Source: Bradyrhizobium genosp. L
Lineage (GTDB): Bacteria > Pseudomonadota > Alphaproteobacteria > Rhizobiales > Xanthobacteraceae
Reading direction: 5' to 3'
Length of the DNA stretch: 64,000 nucleotides
Assembly: GCF_015624485.1 (NCBI RefSeq)
Contig: NZ_CP061378.1
Location: 1-64,000 of the forward strand
Shown: piece by piece, positions 1 to 11,257 of the stretch
Numbering within the stretch: position 1 is the first letter of the stretch
Layout of the letters: each line of letters starts with the position of its first letter
The notes under the pieces: model-generated
Seen by the model: only the letters and a program-made list of their open reading frames with translations
The model's database searches: none
What the model was told of the DNA's origin: nothing
Made by a program: the position numbers and the translations under genes

Positions 1-1431
1 ATGACGAACACGGAACAGGATCGCTGGTCGCGGGTGAAGGGACGGTTGCGGACGACTGTCGGCGAGGACGTCTATTCGAGCTGGTTTGCGCGGATGGACC
101 TGGAGAGCGTGCACGACGAGAGCGTCCGCCTCTCGGTTCCGACCCGGTTCCTGAAGAGCTGGATCCAGGCGCACTACACCGATCGCGTGCTCGCCTGCTG
201 GCAGGCCGAGATGCCCGAAGTGCACCGCATCGATCTGACCGTGCGTTCTGCGATCCGTCCGGTGGCGCCCGTCAAGGAAGCCCCTGCCGCGGTCGAAGCG
301 CGCCCGGTGGCGCGCACCGACGGACGCCCGGCGCCGGAACTGCGCTCGTTTGCGACCGCGCCGGTCTCCGCCAATCATGATGCGCTCGGCGGCTCGCCGC
401 TCGACCCGCGCCTGACCTTCGCAAGCTTCGTCGTCGGCCGTTCCAATACGCTGGCGCATGCGGCCGCGCGCCAGGTCGCGGAAGGACGCCGCGGCGATCC
501 CGTGATGTTCAACCCGCTCTACATCCATGCCGGCGTCGGCCTCGGCAAAACGCATCTGTTGCAGGCCGTGACCTGGGCCGGCAATTCCGGCACCGAGCGC
601 AAGGTGCTGTATCTCACCGCGGAAAAATTCATGTACGGCTTCGTCGCCGCGCTGAAGACGCAGACGGCGCTGGCATTCAAGGAAGCGCTGCGCGGCATCG
701 ACGTGCTCGTGATCGACGACCTGCAATTCCTGCAGGGCAAGTCGACGCAGGCCGAGTTCTGCCACACGCTGAACGCGCTGATCGATGCCGGCCGTCAGGT
801 CGTGATCGCGGCCGACCGCCCGCCGTCGGATCTGGAGAGCCTCGATGACCGCGTGCGCTCGCGGCTCGCCGGCGGCCTCGTGGTCGAAATGGGCTCGCTC
901 GGCGAGGAACTGCGGCTCGGCATCCTCAAGTCGCGCGTGGCCGCGGCCCGTGCCCACCATGCGACCTTCGAAGTGCCGGAGGAGGTGCTCGACTATCTGG
1001 CGCGCACCATCACCCATAACGGCCGCGACCTCGAAGGCGCGATCAACCGCCTGCTGGCGCATTCCAAGCTCAACAACCAGCCGGTCACCCTGGAGATGGC
1101 CGAGCGCGAGGTGCGCGACCTGATCCGCCCGCAGGAACCGAAGCGGATCAAGATCGAGGACATCCAGCGCGTGGTGGCGCGGCAATACAATGTCAGCCGC
1201 TCCGACCTGCTGTCGTCCCGCCGCACCGCCAACGTGGTGCGTCCGCGCCAGGTTGCGATGTACCTGGCGAAGACGCTGACCCTGCGCTCGCTGCCGGAGA
1301 TCGGCCGGCGCTTCGGCGGCCGCGACCACACCACGGTGCTGCACGCCGTGCGCAAGATTGAGGCACTGGTCGCCAAGGACATCGCGCTCTCGGAAGAGGT
1401 CGAATCGCTGAAACGCCAGTTGCAGGAATAA
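1..1431 (+). CDS. dnaA: Chromosomal replication initiator protein DnaA
   Basis: AAA+ ATPase that binds DnaA boxes and melts the replication origin. The 476-residue product has the family's four-domain layout: an N-terminal helicase-loading domain (about 1-80), a variable linker rich in Ala and Pro (about 85-135), the AAA+ core and a C-terminal DNA-binding domain. The Walker A motif GVGLGKTH is at residues 178-185 and the Walker B VLVIDD at about 235-240. The C-terminal signature around [11 protein letters not shown] (about residues 438-448) is the box-recognition helix. The gene is followed by dnaN, recF and gyrB, the classical replication block. The start codon is the first base of the window, so its promoter is not visible. 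Length is normal and identification is secure. Confidence 0.98.
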   Translation: MTNTEQDRWSRVKGRLRTTVGEDVYSSWFARMDLESVHDESVRLSVPTRFLKSWIQAHYTDRVLACWQAEMPEVHRIDLTVRSAIRPVAPVKEAPAAVEARPVARTDGRPAPELRSFATAPVSANHDALGGSPLDPRLTFASFVVGRSNTLAHAAARQVAEGRRGDPVMFNPLYIHAGVGLGKTHLLQAVTWAGNSGTERKVLYLTAEKFMYGFVAALKTQTALAFKEALRGIDVLVIDDLQFLQGKSTQAEFCHTLNALIDAGRQVVIAADRPPSDLESLDDRVRSRLAGGLVVEMGSLGEELRLGILKSRVAAARAHHATFEVPEEVLDYLARTITHNGRDLEGAINRLLAHSKLNNQPVTLEMAEREVRDLIRPQEPKRIKIEDIQRVVARQYNVSRSDLLSSRRTANVVRPRQVAMYLAKTLTLRSLPEIGRRFGGRDHTTVLHAVRKIEALVAKDIALSEEVESLKRQLQE

Positions 1432-1458
1432 GCCTGCCGCGCAAGATCGCCTGCGCCA

Positions 1459-1498
1459 TCGCCCGCTCCCTTTGCATTGGGGCGGGCGAATGCTTTTT
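1459..1498 (+). terminator. Probable terminator downstream of dnaA
   Basis: An 8-bp inverted repeat (1459-1466 with 1482-1489) encloses a 15-base loop and is followed by ATGCTTTTT. It lies 28 bases after the dnaA stop, in the 252-bp gap before dnaN, and could end the dnaA transcript or only attenuate it. The loop is rather long, hence moderate confidence. Confidence 0.45.
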
Positions 1499-1683
1499 CA
1501 GGTCCAAAACGTGGGGGAACGGCCGCCGTTTCCCTTGCGCCGGCCCGCCATCCGCGCCACCTTGCGGTCCCCCCGTGGGTTTGATCAAATCCGATATTGA
1601 TCCGGCTTTTCGGGTTTCAACGCCGCGGTGCTGCCATCAACGGCCGCCCGGCTCTTCCTCTGAGGGATCTGGCGGGTATTGCA

Positions 1684-2802
1684 ATGAAGGTCACCGTCGA
1701 GCGCGCGCAACTCTTGAAATCGCTGGGTCACGTCCATCGCGTGGTCGAGCGCCGCAACACCATCCCGATCCTCGGTAACGTCTTGATCCGTGCCGCGGGC
1801 AGCGAGCTGTCGCTGAAGGCGACCGACCTCGACCTCGAGGTGACGGAGACGCTGGCCGCGGAAACCGGAACCGCCGGCTCGACCACCGTGCCCGCGCACA
1901 TGTTCTACGACATCGTCCGCAAATTGCCCGACGGCTCGCAAATCGTGCTGGAGGCCGACGGCGACCGCTCGGTGCTCGCGGTGCGCGCCGGCCGCTCCCG
2001 CTTCACGCTGCAGACGCTGCCGGAGAGCGATTTCCCGGATCTCGCCGCTGGCGAGATGACGCATTCGTTTGCGCTGCCGGCCTCCGACATCAAGCGGCTG
2101 ATCGATCGCACCCAGTTTGCGATCTCGACCGAAGAGACCCGCTACTATCTCAACGGCATCTATCTGCACGCGGCCGGCAGTGCCAAGGCGGCGACCCTGC
2201 GCGGCGTCGCCACCGACGGCCACCGCCTGGCGCAGATCGACCTCACGCTGCCGAAGGGCGCGACCGGCATGCCCGGCGTGATCGTGCCGCGCAAGACGGT
2301 CGGCGAGGTGCAGCGGCTGATCGAGGGCGACGCCGAGGAGATCCAGATCGAGCTGTCGCAGGGCAAGATCCGCTTCACGCTCGGCCATGTGGTGCTGACC
2401 TCGAAGCTGATCGACGGCACCTTCCCGGATTACGGCCGGGTCATCCCGCAAAACAACGACAAGGAACTGGTCGTCGACAAGAAGGATTTCGAGGCCGCGG
2501 TCGATCGCGTCTCCACCATCTCCTCCGAACGCGGCCGCGCAGTAAAGCTCGCTTTGTCCGCAGGCAAGCTGGTGCTCTCGGTCACCAACCCGGATAGCGG
2601 CAGCGCCACCGAGGAGATCGAGGTCGAATACGCCTCCGACGCCCTCGATATCGGCTTCAACTCGCGCTATCTGCTCGACATCGCCGCCCAGATCGAAGGC
2701 GAAGTCGCGGTGCTGCGGCTCGCCGACCCCGGCTCGCCGACCCTTGTGCAGGACAAGGACCACAAGGGCGCGCTCTACGTGCTGATGCCGATGCGGGTGT
2801 GA
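1684..2802 (+). CDS. dnaN: DNA polymerase III beta subunit (sliding clamp)
   Basis: Ring-shaped processivity clamp that tethers DNA polymerase III to DNA. From ATG 1684 the product begins MKVTVERAQLLKSLGHVHRV and has 372 residues, the normal length. It matches the three repeated clamp domains, with the early segment RRNTIPILGNVLIRA and the C-terminal segment ending YVLMPMRV, which is characteristic. An upstream in-frame start at 1597 would add an unconserved leader and is rejected. It sits between dnaA and recF as in most bacteria. A hairpin after dnaA and a 252-bp gap suggest a separate dnaN promoter, though I could not pick one confidently. Confidence 0.98.
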   Translation: MKVTVERAQLLKSLGHVHRVVERRNTIPILGNVLIRAAGSELSLKATDLDLEVTETLAAETGTAGSTTVPAHMFYDIVRKLPDGSQIVLEADGDRSVLAVRAGRSRFTLQTLPESDFPDLAAGEMTHSFALPASDIKRLIDRTQFAISTEETRYYLNGIYLHAAGSAKAATLRGVATDGHRLAQIDLTLPKGATGMPGVIVPRKTVGEVQRLIEGDAEEIQIELSQGKIRFTLGHVVLTSKLIDGTFPDYGRVIPQNNDKELVVDKKDFEAAVDRVSTISSERGRAVKLALSAGKLVLSVTNPDSGSATEEIEVEYASDALDIGFNSRYLLDIAAQIEGEVAVLRLADPGSPTLVQDKDHKGALYVLMPMRV

Positions 2803-2839
2803 TCGCATCTTCTCCTTGTCTGCGTCGTCACTAGATTGC

Positions 2840-2907
2840 GTCATGGCCGGGCTCGTCCCGGCCATCCACGTCTTGGCCGCAAGCAGGCGTGAGTGTCCGG
2901 CAATGAC
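2840..2907. repeat. Dispersed palindromic repeat, GGCCGGGCTCGTCCCGGCC type
   Basis: A perfect inner hairpin (2843-2851 with 2857-2865, 5-base loop) sits inside imperfect outer arms, GTCATGGCCGG at 2840 and CCGGCAATGAC ending at 2907. A related element lies at 32331-32411. It fills most of the dnaN-recF gap and ends 9 bases before the recF ATG. Confidence 0.75.
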
Positions 2908-2916
2908 AGAGCAACC

Positions 2917-4056
2917 ATGACCCCGTCCCGCATTCACCGCCTGTCGCTGACGCATTTCCGCAACTACCGGGCGGCGGCGCTGCAGGTCGCGGGTGATCTG
3001 GTGGTGCTGGTGGGCCCGAACGGCGCCGGCAAGACCAATTGCCTGGAGGCGATCTCCTTCCTGTCGCCGGGCCGCGGTCTGCGCCGGGCGACGCTGGAGG
3101 ACATCGCCGACAATCAGGGCAACGGCTCCTGGGCGGTGTCGGCGGAGGTCGAGGGGGCGCTCGGGCTCGCGACACTCGGCACCGGCATCGATGCGCCGAC
3201 CGGCGAGACGAACGGCAATTCCAGGCGCTGCCGGATCGACCGCGAGCCGGTGGGCTCCGCCACCGCATTCGGCGACCATTTGCGTATGGTCTGGCTGACG
3301 CCGTCGATGGACGGCCTGTTCATGGGCGCGGCGTCCGAACGGCGGCGCTTCTTCGATCGCCTGGTGCTGGCGATCGATTCCGAGCATTCCAGCCGGGTCT
3401 CGGCGCTGGAGCGCTCGCTGCGCTCGCGCAACCGGCTGCTCGAGGTGCGCAATTACGACGACCATTGGTGTGGCGCGATCGAACGCGAGACCGCAGAGCT
3501 TGCGGTCGCGGTCGCGGCCTTACGCGGCCAGACCGCGGCGAAACTCGCGGTGATGCTGCGCGAGCGCGGCGCGGCCTCGGCGTTCCCATCCGCCGAGATC
3601 GCGCTCGACGGCTGGATGGAGAATGCGCTGCTCGGTGAGCCCGCGACCGCGGTCGAGGACCGCTACCGCGAGATCCTGCGCACGAGCCGCCCACGCGACG
3701 CCGCCGCCGGCCGCACGCTCGACGGTCCGCATCTGACCGATTTGCAGGTGGTCTACGCGCCGAAGCACATGCCGGCGCGCGATGCCTCGACCGGCGAGCA
3801 GAAGGCTCTTCTGATCGGCCTGGTGCTGGCGCACGCCACGATGGTGGCGGAGATGACCGGCATCGTGCCGCTGCTGCTGCTCGACGAGGTCGTCGCCCAT
3901 CTCGATCCCGCCAGGCGCAAGGCGCTGTTCGTGGAACTCGGCAAGCTCGGCGCGCAGGTCTGGATGACCGGTGCGGATCCCGCCGGTTTCGTCGACATCG
4001 GCCCAACCGGCGAGATTTTCGACGTCGAATCCGGCCGCGCCACACGGCGCAGCTGA
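2917..4056 (+). CDS. recF: DNA replication and repair protein RecF
   Basis: SMC-like ATPase that helps load RecA at single-strand gaps and stalled forks. The 379-residue product has Walker A GPNGAGKT at residues 33-40, the ABC-type signature around STGEQKALLIG near residue 290, and Walker B LLLLDEVVAHLD near 325. ATG 2917 is chosen because it gives the usual RecF N-terminus (MTPSRIHRLSLTHFRNYR). A GTG at 2893 would begin inside the upstream palindromic repeat. It lies downstream of dnaN in the conserved replication block. No defects are visible. Confidence 0.97.
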   Translation: MTPSRIHRLSLTHFRNYRAAALQVAGDLVVLVGPNGAGKTNCLEAISFLSPGRGLRRATLEDIADNQGNGSWAVSAEVEGALGLATLGTGIDAPTGETNGNSRRCRIDREPVGSATAFGDHLRMVWLTPSMDGLFMGAASERRRFFDRLVLAIDSEHSSRVSALERSLRSRNRLLEVRNYDDHWCGAIERETAELAVAVAALRGQTAAKLAVMLRERGAASAFPSAEIALDGWMENALLGEPATAVEDRYREILRTSRPRDAAAGRTLDGPHLTDLQVVYAPKHMPARDASTGEQKALLIGLVLAHATMVAEMTGIVPLLLLDEVVAHLDPARRKALFVELGKLGAQVWMTGADPAGFVDIGPTGEIFDVESGRATRRS

Positions 4057-6721
<2,665 letters not shown>

Positions 6722-6736
6722 GGGGCCTTTCTCCGC

Positions 6737-8029
6737 GTGCCGCCGATCCAGTACATCGTAGAAGGCGGCCGCCGGCTCTCCGGCACCATCGAGCCGTCCG
6801 GCAACAAGAATTCCGCGTTGCCGATCATCGCCGCGGCGCTGTTGACCGAGCACCCGGTGACGCTGACCAATGTGCCGCGGATCCGCGACACCGAGACCCT
6901 GGTCGAGCTGTGCCGTTCGGTCGGCGCGAGCGCCGAATGGACCGAGCGCAACACGCTGCAGATCCACGCCAGGGAGATCCGCGCCGCCGATCTCGATCCC
7001 GATCTGTGCGCACGCATCCGTGCCTCGATCCTGCTGGCGGGGCCGCTGCTCGCGCGCTGCGGTGAGGTGGCCTTGCCGCCGCCCGGCGGCGATGTGATCG
7101 GCCGGCGACGTCTCGATACGCATTTCCTCGCCTTCGAGCAGCTCGGCGCCACCGTGACCGCGACCCACCGGCTCGAATTCCGCGCCTCGCGGCTGAAGGG
7201 CGCCGACGTGTTCCTCGACGAGCCCAGCGTCACCGCGACCGAGAACGCGCTGGTGGCCGCCGTGGCCGCCCGCGGCACCACCTATCTGCGCAACGCGGCC
7301 TCCGAACCACATGTGCAGGACCTCGCGAATTTCCTGGTCGCGCTCGGTGCCAAGATCGAGGGCATCGGCACCAACACCATCACCATTCACGGGCCGGCGA
7401 CGCTCGGCGGGACGACCTTCGCGATCCAGCCCGATCATATCGAGGTCGGCTCGCTGATCGGCCTTGCCGCGGTGACGCGCTCGCCGCTGCGCATTGCCCG
7501 CGCCGGCGTCGAGCACCTGCGCTCGATCCGGATGGGTTTTGAGCGGCTCGGCATCGTCTGCGGCGTCGAGGGCGACGATCTCGTCGTGCCGTCGAACCAG
7601 ACCATGAAGATCCACGACGATTTCGGCGGCCACGTACCGAAGCTCGAGGATCAGCCCTGGCCGGCCTTCCCGGCGGACCTGATGTCGATCGCGATCGTCA
7701 CCGCGACGCAGTGCGACGGCGTCATCCTCATGTTCGAGAAGATGTTCGAATCGCGGATGTTCTTCGTCGACAAGCTCATTGCAATGGGCGGCCGCATCGT
7801 GCTGTGCGACCCGCATCGCGCCATCGTCGCTGGTCCGAGCCGCCTGCGCGGCGCGCCGATGACCTCGCCCGATATCCGCGCCGGCATGGCAATGCTGCTC
7901 GCTGCTGTCTGCGCCGAGGGCACCTCCACGATCAACAATGCCGACCAGATCGAGCGCGGCTACGAGCGGATCGAAGAGCGGCTGAACGCGCTCGGCGCCA
8001 AGATCAAGCGAGTCCCGGCGCGAGCTTGA
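6737..8029 (+). CDS. murA: MurA-family UDP-GlcNAc 1-carboxyvinyltransferase with Asp in place of the active-site Cys
   Basis: Predicted to transfer enolpyruvate from PEP to UDP-N-acetylglucosamine, the first committed step of peptidoglycan synthesis. The 430-residue length and the EPT fold fit: SGNKNSALP near residue 21 holds the Lys-Asn pair, and AFPADLMSIA near 312 holds the general-base Asp region. In the flexible loop the sequence is PPPGGDVIGRRRLD: the residue equivalent to E. coli Cys115 is Asp119 (codon 7091-7093), while the Arg equivalent to Arg120 is kept. The Cys-to-Asp form is known from mycobacterial and chlamydial MurA and gives fosfomycin insensitivity. The start is GTG 6737, 15 bases after gyrB. 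It could be a second MurA-like paralogue rather than the only MurA of the genome. Confidence 0.85.
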   Translation: MPPIQYIVEGGRRLSGTIEPSGNKNSALPIIAAALLTEHPVTLTNVPRIRDTETLVELCRSVGASAEWTERNTLQIHAREIRAADLDPDLCARIRASILLAGPLLARCGEVALPPPGGDVIGRRRLDTHFLAFEQLGATVTATHRLEFRASRLKGADVFLDEPSVTATENALVAAVAARGTTYLRNAASEPHVQDLANFLVALGAKIEGIGTNTITIHGPATLGGTTFAIQPDHIEVGSLIGLAAVTRSPLRIARAGVEHLRSIRMGFERLGIVCGVEGDDLVVPSNQTMKIHDDFGGHVPKLEDQPWPAFPADLMSIAIVTATQCDGVILMFEKMFESRMFFVDKLIAMGGRIVLCDPHRAIVAGPSRLRGAPMTSPDIRAGMAMLLAAVCAEGTSTINNADQIERGYERIEERLNALGAKIKRVPARA

Positions 8030-8065
8030 TCGCCTGCGGCAGCTTGATTGCCTGCGGCAGCTTGG
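8023..8065 (+). repeat. 18-bp tandem duplication across the murA stop
   Basis: Two copies of AGCTTGATCGCCTGCGGC (8023-8040 and 8041-8058, one C/T difference) are followed by a partial third copy (8059-8065). The murA TGA at 8027-8029 lies in the first copy, so the duplication touches only the last codon and the spacer to the next gene. Confidence 0.85.
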
Positions 8066-8104
8066 CCATGCTTTTGGCCGGCTTGCCGTGCTAAGCATCT
8101 CGCC

Positions 8105-9499
8105 ATGACCTCCATCGGCAAGATCGCCCCGGCCGCGACGCGCGCGGCGGCCGTCCCTCGCAATCTGCTCGCGGCCGAGCTTGCGGAAACGCTGAAGCTC
8201 GCGGTGCCGCTGGCGCTGACCCAGCTCGGGCAGATCGCGATGATGACGACCGATCTCGCCTTCATCGGACGCCTCGGCAGCGAGACCGTCGCCGCCGCGG
8301 CGCTGGCGCACACCGTGTATTTCGTCAGCTTCACCATCGGCATGGGGATGGTCTCGGCGGTCTCGCCATTGGCCGCGCAGGCCTTCGGCGCCCGCGACCC
8401 GCATATGATGCGGCGCGCGCTGCGGGTCGGGCTCTGGGTCGCCTTCCTGATGGTGCTGCCGCTGATGGTGTTGCCATTCCAAGGCGAGCGCATCCTGCTC
8501 GCGCTCGGCCAGGCCCCGCTCACCGCGCATCTCGCGCAGCAATATCTGTTTGGCCTCGCCTGGGGAATCCTCCCCGCGCTGTGGTTCATCGCGCTGCGCG
8601 GTTTCATGAGTGCGGTGAACCGGCCGGAGCCGGTGCTGTGGATCACGCTTGCGGCAATTCCCGCCAATGCGCTGATGGTCTATCTCTTGCTCTACGGCAA
8701 ATGGGGCATGCCCGAGCTCGGCCTGTTCGGCGCCGGGCTTGCGACCACGCTGGTCAATCTCGGCACCTTCCTCGCCGGCGCATGGTTTTGCGCAGAGCGT
8801 CGGCCATTCCGCAAATATCATGTGTTCAGCCGCATCTGGCGCATCGACTGGCCGCTGATGGGCAAACTGGTCGGCGTCGGCGCGCCGATCGCGATCGCCT
8901 TTCTGCTGGAGTATGGGTTGTTCGGCGCAGCCGGCCTCTTGATGGGGCTGATCAGCACCACGGCGCTCGCGGCACATCAGATCGCGCTGCAGATCGCGGC
9001 GATCCTGTTCATGGTGCCGTTCGGCGTCAGCATGGCGGCGACCGTGCGGGTCGGCCACGCGGTCGGCCGCCGCGACGCCGACGCGGTCCGCCGCGCCGGC
9101 TATGTCGCGGTTGCGCTGAGCGGCATCTTCATGAGCGTCATGACGCTCGCGGTGATCCTGGCACGTTTCGAGATCGCCGCGCTGTTCCTCGGCGAGGCCT
9201 CCGACACCACGGCGCAGCTCACCGCGACCTTGCTTTTGATCGGCGCGACCTTCTTCATCGCCGACGGCGTCCAGACCACCAGCGCCGGCGCGCTGCGTGG
9301 CATGAACGACACCAAGGTGCCACTGCTGTTCGCCACCATCAGCTACTGGCTGGTCGGATTCGCCTCGGCCTACGCGCTCGCCTTCTGGCTCAAGCTCGAT
9401 GCCGCTGGTGTCTGGATCGGGCTGTCGCTCGGGACCGCGGTCTATGCCGCCCTCCTGATCTTGCGTTTCCGTTTGCTGGCGCGCAGATTGCGTCGATGA
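8105..9499 (+). CDS. MATE-family multidrug/cation exporter (NorM-like)
   Basis: Inner-membrane antiporter of the MATE family, expected to export toxic compounds using a sodium or proton gradient. The 464-residue product has about twelve hydrophobic segments and the family pattern near the N-terminus: LKLAVPLALTQLGQIAMMTT followed by GRLGSETVAAAALA. The second half repeats the MATE fold (IAIAFLLEYGLFGAAGLLMG, then ALAAHQIALQIAAILFMVPFGVS). ATG 8105 is preferred over the upstream ATG at 8048, which lies in the duplicated spacer. The stop overlaps the next start in ATGA, so the two genes are probably translationally coupled. The substrate cannot be told from sequence. Confidence 0.9.
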   Translation: MTSIGKIAPAATRAAAVPRNLLAAELAETLKLAVPLALTQLGQIAMMTTDLAFIGRLGSETVAAAALAHTVYFVSFTIGMGMVSAVSPLAAQAFGARDPHMMRRALRVGLWVAFLMVLPLMVLPFQGERILLALGQAPLTAHLAQQYLFGLAWGILPALWFIALRGFMSAVNRPEPVLWITLAAIPANALMVYLLLYGKWGMPELGLFGAGLATTLVNLGTFLAGAWFCAERRPFRKYHVFSRIWRIDWPLMGKLVGVGAPIAIAFLLEYGLFGAAGLLMGLISTTALAAHQIALQIAAILFMVPFGVSMAATVRVGHAVGRRDADAVRRAGYVAVALSGIFMSVMTLAVILARFEIAALFLGEASDTTAQLTATLLLIGATFFIADGVQTTSAGALRGMNDTKVPLLFATISYWLVGFASAYALAFWLKLDAAGVWIGLSLGTAVYAALLILRFRLLARRLRR

Positions 9500-9969
9500 A
9501 GGTCGACGAAGTCACACCGAAGACGGATTCCAGCGCCCTGCTCGCAGGCGCCCAGTTCATCGATGCGTTCCGCATCGAGACCGCGCAGCCCGATCTCGAC
9601 GCCCGGCGCGCAACCGAGGCGATGGTTGCGAGGCAGGCACGCTGGATCAAACTGTTGACCAGGCTGCGCAACATCCTGGTCACGCCGTTCGGCCTGAAAA
9701 CGTCGGGCGCCGAACCGGGCGTGTCGCGCGACATGATCGGATTATTCCCGGTCGTCAGCGAAACGCCGGAGCGGCTGGTGGCGGGCTTCAATGACAAGCA
9801 TCTGGACTTCCGGCTGGTGGTCGATGTCGATGCCGCGGGCACCGGCCGCAATGTCACGGCGACCACGCTGGTGCTGACCCACAACTGGCTCGGACGCGCC
9901 TATCTCGCTGTGATCGCGCCGTTTCACCGCCTGATCGTGCCGTCGATGCTGCGCAAGATCGCGGATTAG
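9496..9969 (+). CDS. DUF2867 domain protein
   Basis: A 157-residue protein resembling the DUF2867 family, which often accompanies transporters or oxidoreductases and has no firm biochemical role. Visible features are a central SRDMIGLFPVVSETPERLVAG segment followed by alternating beta strands (DFRLVVDVDAA, TATTLVLTHNWLG), suggesting a compact alpha/beta or lipid-binding-like fold. The hydrophobic stretch near the C-terminus (AYLAVIAPFHRLIVPSML) may be an amphipathic helix rather than a true membrane span. Its ATG overlaps the MATE exporter stop by four bases, so the pair is almost certainly one operon. Function is unknown. Confidence 0.75.
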   Translation: MKVDEVTPKTDSSALLAGAQFIDAFRIETAQPDLDARRATEAMVARQARWIKLLTRLRNILVTPFGLKTSGAEPGVSRDMIGLFPVVSETPERLVAGFNDKHLDFRLVVDVDAAGTGRNVTATTLVLTHNWLGRAYLAVIAPFHRLIVPSMLRKIAD

Positions 9970-9985
9970 CTCGGCCGAACGCAAA

Positions 9986-11125
9986 TCACGCCGCGCTCTT
10001 CGGTGCGGCATCCGCGACGATCTTCTCCGATGCCTCCTCGCTGGTGCACCAATTGTCGTGGCAGCGCTTGAGGTCGTTGAGGTTCTGTCGCATCTGCTCG
10101 AGCGAGAAGCCGAGCGCGAAGAAGCGCTCCATGGCATCGACCGGGAGGCCACGGGTCAGGCCCTCGCTGCGCACGGCGGCGACCTCGTCGCTATAGGCGT
10201 GCAGCGCCGCCTCGACCGGCGCCATGTCAGCCGTGCCGGTACCGGCGCGCAAGGAGGTCGCGACCGTCTTCATGTAGGTGACGATCGCATTGCTGACATC
10301 CGCCAGCGGCCGCGCCAGCCGGGTCTGGATATCGGCCGGGAGCGGTGTGACGGAGGCCCGTCCGATCATCACGACGTCGTGCCGCAGCCGCTGGATCGTC
10401 CGCAGCAATGGACCGGTCTCCGGCCCGGACGACAGATGCATCGAACGCTCGCGCTCGGCCTCCATGCCGGTCGTGTGCAGATTGGTCACGGCCGTGCCGA
10501 TGCCGTCCTGGATCCGATGCAGCGCGTCGTTGTCGAGGCCTCGGGTCAGGCCGGCCAGCAGCTCGGCGAACGCGGCCGCGAGCAGCTCCAGCAGCTTCGA
10601 TCCATTGACCCGGATCTGGCTGACCGCGCGCGACGGCAGCACCAGGAACGAGATCGCAAGCCCGGTGAGCGCCCCGACCGTGACCTCCAGCACGCGGTCG
10701 ATTGCGGAATCCAGCGGATTGGATTGATGCATGGTCGGCAGCAGCAGCACGATCACCGCCGTCACCGTCGCCGAGTTCAGGCTGGGATTGAGCGAGGCGA
10801 TGAAGGCCAGCGGCACGATCGCCAGCACCAGCAGCGCCAAGAGGCTGCCTTCGCCGGAATGCGGAATCAGCACGGCGATCGCGCCGCCATAGATGGCGCC
10901 GCCGATGGTGCCGAGCATGTAATCGCGCGTCGCCTTCAGCGAGCGGCCGACGCTCATCTGGGTCACGATCAACGAGGTCAGCACCGCCCAGAGCGGTAAC
11001 ATGAGATGAAACGCGACCGCGATCGCATAGGCCGCCACCCCCGAGGCCGCGATCCGGACCGCCAGCGCCAGCTGCGTCTTGCGGGCCCAAAGTCTGTCGA
11101 ACATGCGTTTTGCGAAGGTGCTCAT
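9986..11125 (-). CDS. FUSC-family (aromatic acid exporter-like) inner-membrane protein
   Basis: A 379-residue membrane protein of the FUSC/aromatic-acid-exporter type. The N-terminal half has about six hydrophobic helices, including the family segment LPLWAVLTSLIVTQMSVGRS followed by TRDYMLGTIGGAIYGG. The C-terminal half is soluble and helical (about residues 190-379). The ATG at 11125 begins MSTFAKRMFDRLWARKTQ, a basic N-terminal helix that fits. Farther upstream in-frame codons run through non-coding sequence shared with the opposite strand's MmgE/PrpD gene and are rejected. It converges with the DUF2867 gene and is divergent from the MmgE/PrpD gene. It may move aromatic or other organic acids, but the substrate is unknown. 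Confidence 0.85.
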   Translation of the reverse strand: MSTFAKRMFDRLWARKTQLALAVRIAASGVAAYAIAVAFHLMLPLWAVLTSLIVTQMSVGRSLKATRDYMLGTIGGAIYGGAIAVLIPHSGEGSLLALLVLAIVPLAFIASLNPSLNSATVTAVIVLLLPTMHQSNPLDSAIDRVLEVTVGALTGLAISFLVLPSRAVSQIRVNGSKLLELLAAAFAELLAGLTRGLDNDALHRIQDGIGTAVTNLHTTGMEAERERSMHLSSGPETGPLLRTIQRLRHDVVMIGRASVTPLPADIQTRLARPLADVSNAIVTYMKTVATSLRAGTGTADMAPVEAALHAYSDEVAAVRSEGLTRGLPVDAMERFFALGFSLEQMRQNLNDLKRCHDNWCTSEEASEKIVADAAPKSAA

Positions 11126-11257
11126 GCAGCGTGATCCGGAATTAATCGGGTGCCCCGTGTTAAACCATTGCGAGCATGGCTGCTGCCCGCGGCGGCAAGT
11201 CGGCTTGAACGGGTGCACCGTCCCGCCTACCCTGCGCCGCAAAATTGAGGAAACACG

